Of a stretch of DNA of 64,000 nucleotides, positions 11,565-23,104 are shown one piece after another (the stretch's first letter is position 1; every line of letters starts with the position of its first letter). The translations under genes were made by a program, and so were the position numbers. Source of the stretch: Prionace glauca (taxonomy: Eukaryota > Chordata > Chondrichthyes > Carcharhiniformes > Carcharhinidae); assembly GCA_037974335.1 (NCBI GenBank), contig CM075760.1, forward strand, positions 39,419,603 to 39,483,602, written 5' to 3'. The notes under the pieces are model-generated. The model did not search any database. It saw only the letters and a program-made list of their open reading frames with translations, and was not told the origin of the DNA.

Positions 11565-11700
11565 ACATAGACACATAGAAGCAGGAATACGCCATTCAGC
11601 CTATCGAGCCTGCTCCGCCATTCATTTTGAACATGGTGATCATCAAATTTAATATCGTGATTTCCTTTTCCTCTCATATGTTTTGATCCATTCAGTCCCA
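11565..11700 (-). mobile_element. LINE 3'-tail fragment, inverted
   Basis: Diverged reverse complement of the 3' tail of the family A LINE (compare 14325-14400): ACATAGAAGCAGGAATACGCC, then a GAGCCTGCTCCGCCATTCA block. Confidence 0.75.
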
Positions 11701-14418
11701 AGAGCTGGAAAGAGGGGGTGGCGTAGCTCTGCTGATTAAGGATAGTATCAAGGTGGTAGCAAGGGATGATATCGGAGCCAAAGAGCAGAAAGTGGAATCG
11801 TTGTGGGTGGAGATTAGGAACAGCAAAGGGAGGAAGACGCTAGTGGGTGTCGTCTATAGGCCCCCGAATAATGATCTGGAGGTGGGGCGGGCTGTTAACG
11901 CGCAAATAAGTGCAGCGTGCAGGAACGGGACGGCAGTAGTTATGGGAGATTTCAATCTGCATATTGATTGGTCGACCTATGTTGGACGAGGTGGGCTCGA
12001 GGAGGAGTTCTTGGAATGCTGCCGGGATAATTTCCTTGAACAGTGTGTGTTGGAGCCGACGAGGAGCGAGCTATCTTGGATCTGGTGCTATGTAATGAGA
12101 CGGGTAGAATTAGGGACCTTACGGTGAAGGATCCTCTTGGAGAGAGTGATCATTGTATGGTGGAGTTTCTGGTGCAGATGGAGGAGGAGAAAGTGGGTTC
12201 CCGGACACGCGTCCTTTGTTTGAATAGAGAGGAGTATGGTAGGATGAGAGAAGAATTGGCGAATATGGACTGGGGGAGTGCGTTGGAAGGTAGGTCTGCT
12301 GAGGAGCAGTGGAGGATCTTTAAGGAGATCTTTCTTGGTGCTCAGCAGAAATTTATTCCGATGGTTAAAAAAGACAGTAGGAGGAGAGGTAATAAGCCGT
12401 GGATAACGAAGGAGGTGAAGGAAAGTGTTAAATTAAAAGCGGAGGAGTTTAGAGTAGCTAAGAGCAATGGGCGAGAAGAGGATTGGGAAAGATTTAAATG
12501 TCAACAAAGATTGACAAAGAAGTTGATAAAGGAGGGTTGGAGAAGCTGTGAGGCTGGGCTAGCGCTTAATATAAAAAAGGATAGCAAGGGTTTTTATAAA
12601 TATATAAAAAGGAAGAGGCTGGCTAGGGTGAAGGTTGGGCCTTTAGAGGATGAGAAAGGGGAGCTAGTGGTAGGGGATGGGGATATAGCTAAGGTCTTGA
12701 ATAACTTTTTTGTTTCTGTCTTCACGGAGGAGGACGTGAATAATTTGCCGGGTGTTAGCGATGGAAAGGTGGTAGGAATGGAGGGTCTTAATGACATTAC
12801 TGTTACTAGAGAGGTGGTGCTCGACAGACTGGAGGGGCTAATTGTGGACAAGTCCCCAGGACCGGATGGAATGCATCTGAAAGAAATGGCGGAGGTGTTA
12901 GTGGATGCCTTGGTGGTTATTTTCCAGACGTCGTTGGATTCCGGGGAGGTGCCGAAAGATTGGAAAACGGCTAATGTTACGCCGTTGTTTAAGAAGGGTG
13001 CCAGGCAAAAGGCGGGGAATTATAGGCCGGTTAGTTTAACGGCTGTGGTAGGTAAAATGTTAGAATCTGTCATTAAGGAGGAATTTGCGAGGCATCTTGA
13101 AGGAAATTGCTTGATAGAGCAGACGCAGCACGGTTTCATTAAAGGGAAGTCGTGTCTGACAAATTTACTGGAATTCTATGATGATGTGTCTCGGGCGGTG
13201 GATAGAGGAGAGCCGGTGGATGTGGTCTTTCTAGATTTTCAGAAGGCGTTTGACAAGGTACCTCACAAGAGGTTATTGCAGATGGTCGAGGGACATGGAG
13301 TTGGGGGTAAGGTGTTAGCGTGGATAAAGGATTGGTTGTCAAATAGGAGGCAGAGAGTGGGGGTCAACAGGTGCTGTTTGGATTGGCGGATGGTGACTAG
13401 TGGAGTGTCCCAGGGGTCAGTGCTGGGGCATCAGCTTTTTACCATTTATATAGATGAACTGGAGGAGGGAACCGAGTGCAGGGTGTCGAAATTTGCTGAT
13501 GACACCAAGATTGGGGGAACGGCAAATTGTGCGGAGGGTGTGGAGAGTCTACAGAAGGATCTAGATAGGCTGGGCGAATGGGCCAGGAAATGGCAAATGG
13601 AATTTAATGTTGGCAAGTGTGAGGTGGTCCACTTTGGTAGGAGGAATGGTAGGAAGGACTATTACTTACTGGGCGAAAATCTGCAGCAGGCGACGGTGCA
13701 GAGGGACCTCGGGGTCCTTGTGCATGAGTCGTAAAAACCCAGCTTGCAGGTGCAGCAGGTGGTCAGGAAGGCGAATGGGCTGCTGGCCTTCATAGCGAGG
13801 GGGATTGAATATAAAAGTAGGGAGGTCTTGCTGCAGCTGTATAGGGCATTGGTGAGGCCGCAGCTGGAGTACTGTGTGCAGTTTTGGGCGCCGCACCTGC
13901 GCAAGGATATTTTGGCCTTGGAGGGAGTGCAGAGGAGGTTTACTCGGCTGATACCGGAGTTGAGGAGAGGCTGAATAAACTGGGATTGTACTCGTTAGAG
14001 TTTAGAAGAATGAGGGGAGATCTCATTGAGACGTATAAGATGATGAATGGGATGGATAGGATAGAGGTGTAGAGACTCTTCCCGCTCAAAAAAGACAGTA
14101 GGACTAGGGGGCACAGCCTCAAGATAAAAGGGGGTCTGTTTAGAACGGAGTTGAGGAGGAACTTCTTCACTCAAAGGATGTGAATCTCTGGAATTCTCTG
14201 CCCGTTGAAGTGGTGGAGGCTGCCTCGCTAAATATTTTTAAGAAGCGGGTTGATGGGTTTTTGATAAGAAAGGGGATTAAGGGTTATGGGGAGAGGGCGG
14301 GAAGGTGGAACTGAGCCACGACAGATCAGCCATGATCTTATTGAATGGCGGGGCAGGCTCGAGGGGCTGGATGGCCTACTCCTGCTCCTATTTCTTATGT
14401 TCTTATTATGTTCTTATG
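11701..14418 (+). mobile_element. CR1-clade-like LINE, copy 1 of family A (5' truncated)
   Basis: A non-LTR retrotransposon that makes endonuclease plus reverse transcriptase. It begins inside the endonuclease domain (GGGVALLIKDSIKV, then GVVYRPPNND, VVMGDFNLHIDW). It continues through the RT domain at about 12850-13700, with SPGPDGMH, YRPVSLTAVV, DFQKAFDKVP, SGVSQGSVLG and FADDTKIGG. It then has VQRDLGVLVHES, YRALVRPQLEYCVQFWAPHL and FTQR..NLWNSLPVEV. The 3' tail ends in TTCTTATGTTCTTATG repeats. Breaks seen: a frame change near 12050, a stop at 13733, and frame changes near 13966 and 14178. It is about 95% like the copy at 51.9-54.4 kb by eye, so fairly young. Confidence 0.92.
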
Positions 14419-14429
14419 TTATGATGTTA

Positions 14430-15455
14430 CCTTTTAACACAGATTTGCCTCACTCTACCATCCAGAATTCCACTGGGATGATTCCCTCTGGGGCGGCCTT
14501 GTCCACTTCTTCATCACACTTAGCAACTCACCCACCGCCAGTGGCACCTTTCCATGCAATCATACAAGATGCTGTACCTGCCCCTTCACCTGTCCCCTCC
14601 TCAGCACATTAGAACCCAAAACCTCATTCCTGGTGAAAAAACACTTTGTGTGCACCTCCTTTTATCTGATCTATGACATTGTTGCTCGCGATGCAGTCTA
14701 ATCTACATTGCAGAGTAAATGTGGACTGGTTGACTACTTCTGGTCTGTCCACAGCAGGACTTAGACCTTCCTGTCGCTTGCAACTTCGACACACCACCCT
14801 ACTCTCCTGTCCACACGCCAGTCCTTGCCCGTTTGCAACGTCCCAGTGAACCCTAACGTAAAATGGAGGAACAGCATCTCATCTTCAGATTAGGCAAATT
14901 ACAGCCTTCCGGATTGAGGATTGAGTTCAACAAATTCAGAGCATTAATTCTCGACTCCACCTCCACTCCATCTGCATTCATTTAAATTAATGTCTTCTTT
15001 TCATTGCTTTCGTCCATTTTTAATTTACATTTTTACTTCCACTTATCAAGATCTAAAATATTGCTATTTCATCCCCCATCCCTCTGCCCGTTGCACTAAG
15101 GACAGCTGCCGCATTCCTAGGCTGTGCACTTTCGGTTCTGCCATTTAAACATTCCAATCTCTTAATGGACGCTCTTAGCAACATTGTCATCATCATTGAT
15201 CATCACCATTTACATTCCCGTTGTCACTTCGTCCCTGCTATTTGTTTCAATTATAGACCTCACCTCCAGAAAAAAAAAATCCATGCTCACAGTATAAACC
15301 TTACACAATTTTCCTTATCTTCAGCTCTGAGGAAGGGTCACCCTAACTCGAAATATTGGCTCCATTCTTCCTCCACAGGTGCTATCAGATCCGCTGAAAA
15401 TTTTCAGCATGTTCTGTTTTTCTTTCAGATCTCAGCATCCGTAGTATTTTTCTTT
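14430..15455 (+). repeat. Repeat-derived sequence, LINE 3'-UTR type
   Basis: No gene. It contains a motif common in shark repeats: CTGAGGAAGGGTCACC followed by TCCTCCACAGGTGCTATCAG and TTCAGCATGTTCTGTTTTTC (about 15330-15425). This resembles the 3' untranslated part of an old LINE. Orientation is assumed from that motif. Confidence 0.55.
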
Positions 15456-16600
15456 AATTATAGGGAGTAGACTATTCTGGATTTGGCATTGTGCGATCAA
15501 TAGGGATTAATTAATGATCTAATAGTTAAGGATCCTCTAGTCAAGAGTGGTCATAGTTAGATAGAATTCCAAATCCAGTTTGAGGGCGAGAAACTCGATC
15601 CCAGACTGGACTTCTGGAGTTAAACACAGGGAGTTACGAAGACATGAGAACAGAATTGGCCCGAGTGGATTGGGAAAGAAGACTAAAAGGTCGGACAGTT
15701 GATGATCAGTGACAAATGCTAAAGGAGACAATGAATTTCTCCCAACTAAAGTACATTCCCATGAGGAAGAAAGACTGTAAAATCAGGAGAAATATCCATG
15801 GTTAAGCAAGGAAGTTAAAGATAGCATAAAGAGAAAAGCATACCATATTGCAAAGGCCTGTGGCACACTCGAGGATTGGGAAACTTTTAATAATCAGCAA
15901 TGGGTTACCGAAAAGTAACAAAAAGATCAAAGATAAATTATAAAAGAAAACACGCACAACATTTAAAAAAGTATACCAGGAGAATCTGAAATATTTAAAA
16001 GTGAAGAATGGAGCGAATGTGATTGTTGGACACTTGGAGGATTCGACGAGGGAATTAATCATGGGGAGAATAGAAATGGCGGAAACTCTCAATCAATAGT
16101 TTGCCTCAGTTTTCACGCAAGTTCCACCACAATAGCAACAGGAAATACAGAGGTAATAGAAAGGATGGAATTGAGAAAAATTGTCAATAGTGAAAAAGCG
16201 TTAAGCGGACAGTTGGGATTGAAGCCAGTCAAGTCCCCAGGGCCGAATGGCCTACAGCCTATGGTCTTAAAGGAAGTGATAGTGGGCACATTGATTATAA
16301 TCTTCCAAAATTTCCTGGATGTGGGAACAGTTCCAGTGGGTTGGGGAAAAGAAGATAATATAATGCCCATTTTCAAAGAGGAAGGGAGATGGAAAGGATG
16401 AAACCAAACACCAGCTCGTTTGACACCTGTCGTTGAAAAGTTGTTCAAATCCATTCTTAAGATTGTAGTAACAGACAATTAGAATGCCATAATACAATCC
16501 ATTAGAGCCAGCATGGTTTTACGAAGGGAAAATCGTTCTGACTAATTTGCTCGAGTCCTTCGAAGATGTAACAAGCAAAGTGGACACTGAGGCATTTGTT
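15456..16600 (+). mobile_element. CR1-like LINE fragment, old
   Basis: Decayed coding text in several frames: ETMNFSQLKYIPMRKKDCK-like, then NGANVIVGHLEDSTRELIMG, KSPGPNGLQPMVLKEVIVGT, and FQNFLDVGTVPVGWGKED. It covers the linker and the start of the RT domain. Many frame breaks; older than family A. Confidence 0.8.
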
Positions 16601-16629
16601 AAGTTACCATACCTTGAAATGCAACATAG

Positions 16630-16633
<4 letters not shown>

Positions 16634-16671
<38 letters not shown>
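16634..16671. repeat. (GT)n microsatellite
   Basis: A GT run inside the end of the preceding LINE fragment. Confidence 0.95.
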
Positions 16672-16674
<3 letters not shown>

Positions 16675-16689
16675 TAAGGACAGAGTCCA

Positions 16690-17366
16690 ACAGAGGGAGA
16701 TTGTTGGAAGTGAGAGACTCTGTGTGTGTAGTGTATGTGTACTTGTGTTTGAGTTTGACTGCCTTCTTGCGAATCTTGCCTTTTTGCTGCAATTAATCAT
16801 TTACACCATGCCACTATTTAATGATCACAGCAGTGTTTCTGCAATGCAATTCTGAAAAGGTTTCAGAGGCAACTACTGTCTTCCAAAGCAAAGCAGGAAA
16901 TGGCTGATGGGGAAATTCTTATTTCTTCCATCAGGTGGCAGGAAAGCCAACAAAATGTTCACCCCCGCCCTCCCCCCGCCCCCCCCCCCGCCCCCCTACT
17001 TTGATGTCTCTGTTTCTCTGTCCTCTATCACACTCTTATCTCTCAATGTCAATGCCTGTATCAATGCGCTCGGTCTCACTTTCATTATACTGGACACAGT
17101 GACAACACAGTCTCAGGCGCTGTTTCTAATTTAAGCTTCTTAATTGATTCATGCAGTAGCCTTTTCAATGCCCGTCGCATTCTCCATTGATTCCGCTCTT
17201 GTTAACTATGTTTTGGTAACACATCGTGCACAGACAATCTGGCTTTATAGTTCGTATTTTGGTGAAAGCCTAATAACTGCACTTCCTCTTCGGGCCTGTT
17301 CTTCACTATAAAGAATCGAGTCAAGATACATTGTACTATTCTAACCATTGCAAATACGACTTGCAG
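16690..17366. other. Intergenic DNA upstream of inverted V
   Basis: Includes a C-rich tract at 16965-16995. The promoter of the plus-strand V would lie in the last few hundred bases, but no clear element was identified. Confidence 0.45.
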
Positions 17367-19280
17367 ATGGATCACCCACGAGGGTTAAAAACCTTCATTC
17401 TAGCAGCAATCATCTCAGGTGAGTAACACTTCAGATTCTCAGTGATTACCTTTCAAGAAAGCCTTTTATCATTCCACATTTAATGTTGCACTTAGAGAAA
17501 AATTAGAGCAGTACTCGCAATGCTTGAATTTAATTATTAGGGGCGGCATTTTGACACAATGTTTAGCACTGCTGCCTCACAGCGCCAGGGACCCGGATTC
17601 GATTATTGGCTTGGGTTACTGTGCAGAGTCTACACGTTCCCCCATGTCTGCGTGAGTTTCCTCTGGGTGTTCTGGTTTCCTCCTGCAGTCCGAAAGATGT
17701 GCTGATTAGGTGCACTGGCCGTGCTATCTCTCCCTCAGTGTAACTGAACAGGTGACTGGAGAATTTCCACAGTAACTTCATAGCTGTGTTAATGTGAGCC
17801 TACTTGTGACTGATAAATCAACCTAATTTAGTTATTCTCATTGATTTCCTTTCAATAAATTATTTTATATTCTTATGTTTAATGTTGATCTTTCGAGACA
17901 AGTACACGGCAATATTACTAGTGATTGAGTTTATTTAATGATTGGAACTTTACAAACAGTTATTTAAGTGCTTCAGTCGTGAGAAAAGGCAAACCTATCA
18001 TAGATATAAATAGTTCGCCAAACACTCCTTCGACAGTGCCTTCCAGACCCAAAACATCTAGCACTTGGAAGTAAATTTGCTACAGATTGAACGAAAAGCA
18101 TAGCTTGCAGTATTCCGTTAAAACCATACGCATCCATTAAGCTAGAATCACCTTTCCATCACGGTCGCTGGGTCAAAACCATGGGAGACGTCACCTTCCC
18201 CCTGAAAGTACTGCTGAGTGTACCTTGTGCATCTGGACACGAAACATTCCAGGAATGCAGCTCCACTCTCTCTTCTCAAGGGGGCAAATAAGCATGGGCA
18301 GTAAATACTGGCTCAGTCTCGTGAATCTCACATCTCAGGACAGAATAAATCACAGGGCCATTAGTGTGGGATTTAGACAACGCCTTTTTTAGTTCCATAA
18401 GTGAATGGTGAGAAGGTGGAACTGTAGAATGTGGAATATGTGACATGAACGATGATTATGTATTTCATAGGGCTATCAGGTGGAAAGAAATAGTAATTGG
18501 CCGCTAATCTCATAGTACCAGAAGATGTGGGGTTGGGGTGAATAAATGCCAGCAAAAATCCAAGGGCCGAATGGCCTGTTACTGCTTGTAATTTGAAATG
18601 ATTCCATCCAATTAAACACATGGCCTGTTATCAACTCATCACAAGCTTCATTTGGTTTTGGATACATGTTGCAGATATTGATCTAGCAAGGCCTTAAATC
18701 TTCAAGTCTCTGGCCAGGCGGCACATCGGGGGTGCCCAGCTTTGTACTGTTGCACGAAGCTGAACACTACCTTCTTGGTCAGCTTCGTGCAATAATACTG
18801 ATGCACTCACAGGGCAAAACCGCGACTGCTGGCTACCTCCAACGGCAGCACGATGCCTACAGGGGCCCATCCCATCCTCCCCCTCTCCCGCATCTCCTCC
18901 GTTCCAAATCGATAGAATGCCTGGAACCTCCACTTAATTCTAATTTTCTCTATTCTTCAGGTAGCCTGGCTGCATCCGCAGTCATACACCAGCCAGAGGC
19001 AGAGATGAAGGTCCAGCAGGGAGCCACCACTACCATCACCTGCTCCTATACAGAGGTGGAGAGGGCTTGCTTGGTCTGGTACCGGGGACCTCTCCACCCA
19101 GCCATGGGGGGAAGTCCCGAGTACATTCTCGTCCGCTGCACCGATGGTTTCAGCGACAGTGCCACATTTTCCAGGCATCGCTTTTCCTCCTCCCTGACCA
19201 AAACTTACAGAATCATCAGTCTGACAGTTGCACCGGTGACAGCTGAGGACTCCAGGAAATACTTCTGTGTCTTAAACACA
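17367..19280 (+). CDS. TCR-like V segment in inverted orientation, open
   Basis: A germline V on the strand opposite to C-delta. The leader exon 17367-17418 reads MDHPRGLKTFILAAIIS plus one base, with donor GTGAGT. An intron of about 1.5 kb holds a SINE. The V exon 18961-19280 follows TTCTCTATTCTTCAG and is open for 106 codons. The first cysteine is at residue 28 (TITCSY), then LVWYRG (W40), and AEDSRKYFC has the second cysteine at 103. Phase 1 at the junction is correct. An additional cysteine pair (residues 37 and 60) could form a second disulfide; this is unusual for the V genes here. A 23-bp-spacer RSS abuts it. Because it is inverted, it would have to join by inversion, as mammalian TRDV3 does. 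Its TCR family is not certain. Confidence 0.78.
17539..17823 (+). mobile_element. tRNA-derived SINE
   Basis: The common shark SINE body, inside the intron of the inverted V. It has GCACTGCTGCCTCACAGCGC, CAGGGACCCGGATTCGATTA (degraded B box), TTCCTCCTGCAGTCCGAAAG and a 3' part with GCCTACTTGTGAC. Copies recur at 21.9, 23.2, 28.5, 42.1, 44.5, 44.9, 51.5, 59.1, 61.7 and 62.9 kb. Confidence 0.85.
17824..18960. other. Remainder of the V intron
   Basis: No exon recognised. It holds a short LINE-tail remnant near 18560-18600 (CCAAGGGCCGAATGGCCTGT). The branch and pyrimidine tract precede the acceptor at 18960. Confidence 0.5.
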
Positions 19281-19319
19281 CACACTGGCACATTCCAGGC
19301 AGCAGTCTCTACATAAACT
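19281..19319 (+). promoter_or_regulatory. V recombination signal, 23-bp spacer
   Basis: Heptamer CACACTG (19281-19287, one mismatch), 23-bp spacer, nonamer ACATAAACT (19311-19319, seven of nine). It lies within a CA-rich stretch, so the heptamer could be partly fortuitous, but the spacing is exact. Confidence 0.7.
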
Positions 19320-19423
19320 GCAGTTCCTCTCCCAGGCAATGGGAACTCTGGGCATGATGTATGGACCCACTGTCTAATGTCGGTGTTGTAGAATTGCAGC
19401 ATCAACACAAGGATGGACAGGCA

Positions 19424-21655
19424 GATATAGAAACATAGAAAAAACTACAGCCCAAATAGACCCTTCGGCCCACAAGTTGCGCCGAATATGTCCGGACCTC
19501 CTAGGCTTACCTATAACCTTCTATTTTATAAGTTCCATGCACTTATCCAAAAGTTTCTTAAAAGACCCTATCGAATCCACCTCCACCACCACTGCCGGCA
19601 GCTGATTCCACTCACCCACCACCCTCTGAGTGAAAAACTTACCCCTGACATCTCCTCTGTACCTACTCCCCAGCACACAAAACCTGTGTCCTCTTGTGGC
19701 AACCATTTCAGCCCTGGGACAAAGGCTCTGAGAATCCACTCGATCAATACCTCTCATCATCGTATACACCTCAATCAGGTCACCCCTCATCCTTCGTCTC
19801 TCCAAGGGGAAAAGACCGAGCTCTCTCAACATATCCTCATAAGGCATGCCATCCAATCCAGGCAACATCCTTGTAAGTCTCTTCTGCACCCTTTCTATGG
19901 CTTCCACACCCTTCCTGTAATGAAACGACCAGAACTGAGCACAGTGCTCCAAGTGGGGTCTGACCAGGGTCCTACATAGCTACAACGTTATCTCTGGACT
20001 TCTAAACTCAATTCCGCGATTGATGAATGCCAGTGCAGAGGGATCTCGGGGTCCTTGTGCATGAGTCGCAAAAACCCAGCTTGCAGGTGCAGCAAGTGGT
20101 CAGGAAGGCGAATGGGATGCTGGCCTTCATAGCGAGGGGGATTGAATATAAAAGTAGGGAGGTCTTGCTGCGGCTATATAGGGCATTGGTGAGGCCGCAG
20201 CTAGAGTACTGTGTGCAGTTTTGGGCGCCGTACTTTCGCAAGGATATTTTGGCCTTGGAGGGAGTGCAGAGGAGGTTTACTAGACTGATGCCGGAGTTGA
20301 GGGGGTTGAGCTATGAGGAGAGGCTGAATAAACTAGGCTTGTACTCGTTAGAGTTTAGAAGAATGAGGGGAGATCTCATTGAGACGTATAAGATGATGAA
20401 TGGGATGGATAGGATAGAGGTGGAGAGACTCTTCCCGCTCAGAAAGGACAGTAGGACTAGGGAGCACAGCCTCAAGATAAAGGGGAGGCGGTTTAGAACG
20501 GAGTTGAGGAAGAACTTCTTCACTCAAAGGGTGGTGAATCTCTGTAATTGTCTGCCCGTTGAAGTGGTAGAGGCTACCTCGCTAAATATTTTTAAGACGC
20601 GGGTTGATGGGTTTTTGATAAAAGAGGGGATTAAGGGTTATGGGGAGAGGGCGGGAATGTGGAACTGAGCCTCGACAGATCTGCCATGATCTTATTGAAT
20701 GGCGGGACAGGCTCGAAGGGCCAGATGGCCTACTCCTGCTCCTATTTCTTATGTTCTTAGTATACCATACGCCTTCATAACCACAGCCTCTACCTGCGAA
20801 GCTGCTTTGAGTGTCCTATGAACCCGGACCCCAAGATTCTTCTGATCTTCACACTGCCAAGAGTCTTACCCTTAATATTATATTCTGTCGTTCTATTTGA
20901 CCTGCCAAAATGAATCATCATACTTATCTGGGTTGAAGTCCATCTGTCACTTCTGCGCCCAGTCTTGCAGCCTATCAATGACTCGTTGCAACTTCTGACA
21001 TCCCTCCACACTATGCACAACACCTCCAACCTTTGTGTCATCAGCAAACTTACCAACCCATCCCTCCACTTCATCATCCAGGTCATTTGTAAAAATCACA
21101 AAGAGCAAGGGCCCCAGAACAAATCCCTGGGGCACTTCACTGGTGACCGACCTCCATGAGAAAAAAAGAATCTACAACCACTCTTTGACTTCTGTGGGCA
21201 AGCCAGTTCTGAATCCACAAATATCCCCTTGGATCCCATGCCCCCTCACTTTCACATTAAGCCTTGCATGAGGCACATTATCAAACGCCTTGCTGAAGTC
21301 CATTTGCATTACATCTACTGCTCTTCCTTCGTCAATGTGGTTTGACGCATTGTCAAAAAATTCAATCAGGCTCGTAAGGCCTTTGACAAAGCCGTGCTGA
21401 CTATTGTTGACCGTACTATACCTCTCCAAATATTCATAAACCCCGCTTCTCAGGATCGTCTCCATCAACTCACCAACTACTGAGGTAAGACTCACTGGTC
21501 TATACTTTCCTGTGCTATCTCTTGTCCCTTTCTTAAATAAAGGATTCACATCCACAATCCTCCAATCCTCCAAAACCTCTCCTGTCTCCATTGATGACGA
21601 AAAGATCATCGCCAGAGGCTCAGCAATCTCTTCCCTCGCCTCCCACAGATGTGAA
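19424..21655 (-). mobile_element. CR1-like LINE, minus strand, split by a younger LINE
   Basis: An old LINE in minus orientation. The right part (21609-20760) encodes RT text: GEVLEDWRIVDVNPLFKKGT, KYRPVSLTSVVGEL, SQHGFVKG, MDFSKAFDNVP, and further on FADDTKVGG. The left part (20026-19424) encodes MEHCAQFWSFHYRKG, QKRLTRMLPGLDGMPYEDML and FFTQRVVGEWNQLPAVVVE. The tail ends near 19424. The halves are separated by the plus-strand family A fragment. Frame breaks are present in the RT part. Confidence 0.88.
20030..20757 (+). mobile_element. CR1-clade-like LINE 3' end (family A), nested insertion
   Basis: A 5'-truncated insertion of the family seen at 11.7 and 51.9 kb. It is open from VQRDLGVLVHESQKPSLQVQ through FFTQRVVNL to ERAGMWN (213 codons). 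The tail then gives TTCTTATGTTCTTAG. It interrupts the minus-strand LINE near GATTGATGAATGCC. Its near-intact frame marks a recent event. Confidence 0.92.
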
Positions 21656-21854
21656 GTAGATTCTTAGACATATCAGCTGATTCACAAAACAGATACTGGA
21701 CAGCTAGATAAAATGATTGATAGACACAGGAATTGATGCATTGACATACAAAGCAGATATATGATCAGTGGACAGTTAGATAGATAGAGTCATAGACACA
21801 TGAATAGAGTTACATAGATTAGCAGCCACATCAACTGCTGGACTAGCACGTGAA

Positions 21855-22130
21855 TTGGATATATGGTGAGCAGGGGCTAATTTCCAGGTGATAGACGGCT
21901 TGGGGTCACTGTCCGTGCAGAGTTTGCACGTTCCCATCGTGTCTGCATGGGTTTCCTCATGATCTTCCAGTTTCCATCCACCGTCCAAATGATGTGCTGG
22001 TTAAATGCTTTGGCCATGCTAACTTCTCCCTCAAGTGTGCCCGGACAGGAGCCGGTGTGTAGCAACTGGGAGATTTTCATAGTCACTTCATTACAGTGTT
22101 AATGTAAGGCTACTTGTGACACTAACAAAT
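21855..22130 (+). mobile_element. tRNA-derived SINE fragment
   Basis: SINE body without a clear 5' tRNA part: GGGTCACTGTCCGTGCAGAG, TTTGCACGTTCCCATCGTGT and a 3' end GGCTACTTGTGACACTAACA. Diverged from the 17.5-kb copy. Confidence 0.8.
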
Positions 22131-22139
22131 AAAACATTA

Positions 22140-22645
22140 TGAATAAATAAGCAGGAAGGCACAGTGTGATCAATTCTGAACAAGAGATGGGTACACACAA
22201 CCTTTTATATATGAAGAGAGACTATGAAGGATGTAATTACAGTAGAGGGTGAAGAGGAGGCGCACAAGAATGTTGCGTGGGCTGGAGCGTTTTAGCTATG
22301 AAGAGGGGCAGGTTAGTCTGGAGTTGCTTTCCTTAGAGCAGGGAAAATGAGAGGGGGGGGGGGCGTCTGATGGAAGTGTACAAAATTATGAGGGAAATAG
22401 GTATTGTGAACAGGAAGGGACATTTCCCATTAGTAGAGAGGTCAATAATAAAGCAACATAAATTTAAGGTAATGGTCAGTAAATTTAGAGGGGATCTGGA
22501 ATCAAAATACTTTCACCCAGTGGATGGTGAGGAACTGACTGCCCGAAATAGTGGTACAGGCGGCAACCCCTCACAACATTTAGGAAACATTCAGACGAGC
22601 GTTTGAAACGCTATGGCATGCAAGGCTACGGACCAAGTGCTGGGA
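22140..22645 (+). mobile_element. LINE fragment, old
   Basis: Decayed C-terminal LINE text: MLRGLERFSYEEGQVSLELL-like, MEVYKIMREIGIVNRKGHFP, a G-rich run at 22354, and ..KYFHPVDGEELTAR. Several frame breaks. Confidence 0.75.
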
Positions 22646-23104
22646 AATGTGACTATTATCCCTTTCCGCTTCTGCTCACTGTACAGCTGGAGCCAATGTG
22701 TTTTGTGTCTCTAGCACCAGAACCAGACTCATTCTGATTTCACCAGGGCTAGTGCATTAGGTTGCATTTTATCCCTCTGAATGTCATCGTTCTAATTGAG
22801 TGACACTATTTCTGAGGAAAGGCGTGAATCTCTAGACGGATGAGACAGTAATCATAATTTGCTGCATAAATGAACATTTGTGACATTTTAGTTATTCAAT
22901 ATTTGGCACTTACTGCTTTAAGAAAAAAGACAATTATTATTGGTTCTAAAGACGGTGTTACCAGTTGCAAATTCTGGGTATATCCTTGTAAAAACTGCTA
23001 TTGTTGTGCAAAGGGTCCTGGTGTCCTAACACACAATCACTGAAAGCCAGCTTGCAGCGACTGCAAGCAGTTTCAAATGCTGCTTGTTCCTGCTGTTTTT
23101 GACG
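22646..23104. other. Unassigned DNA
   Basis: This would be a reasonable place for the missing downstream C-delta exons, but no charged transmembrane segment was found on the minus strand. A short LINE-like remnant lies near 23005-23075. Confidence 0.4.

Noticed and set aside
12043-13734. Reverse-transcriptase frame as a retroviral pol
   Set aside because: Motif order (SPGPDG, YRPVSL, FADDTKI, LEYCVQFWAP) and TTCTTATG tail repeats are those of a non-LTR CR1-type LINE; no LTR, protease or integrase.
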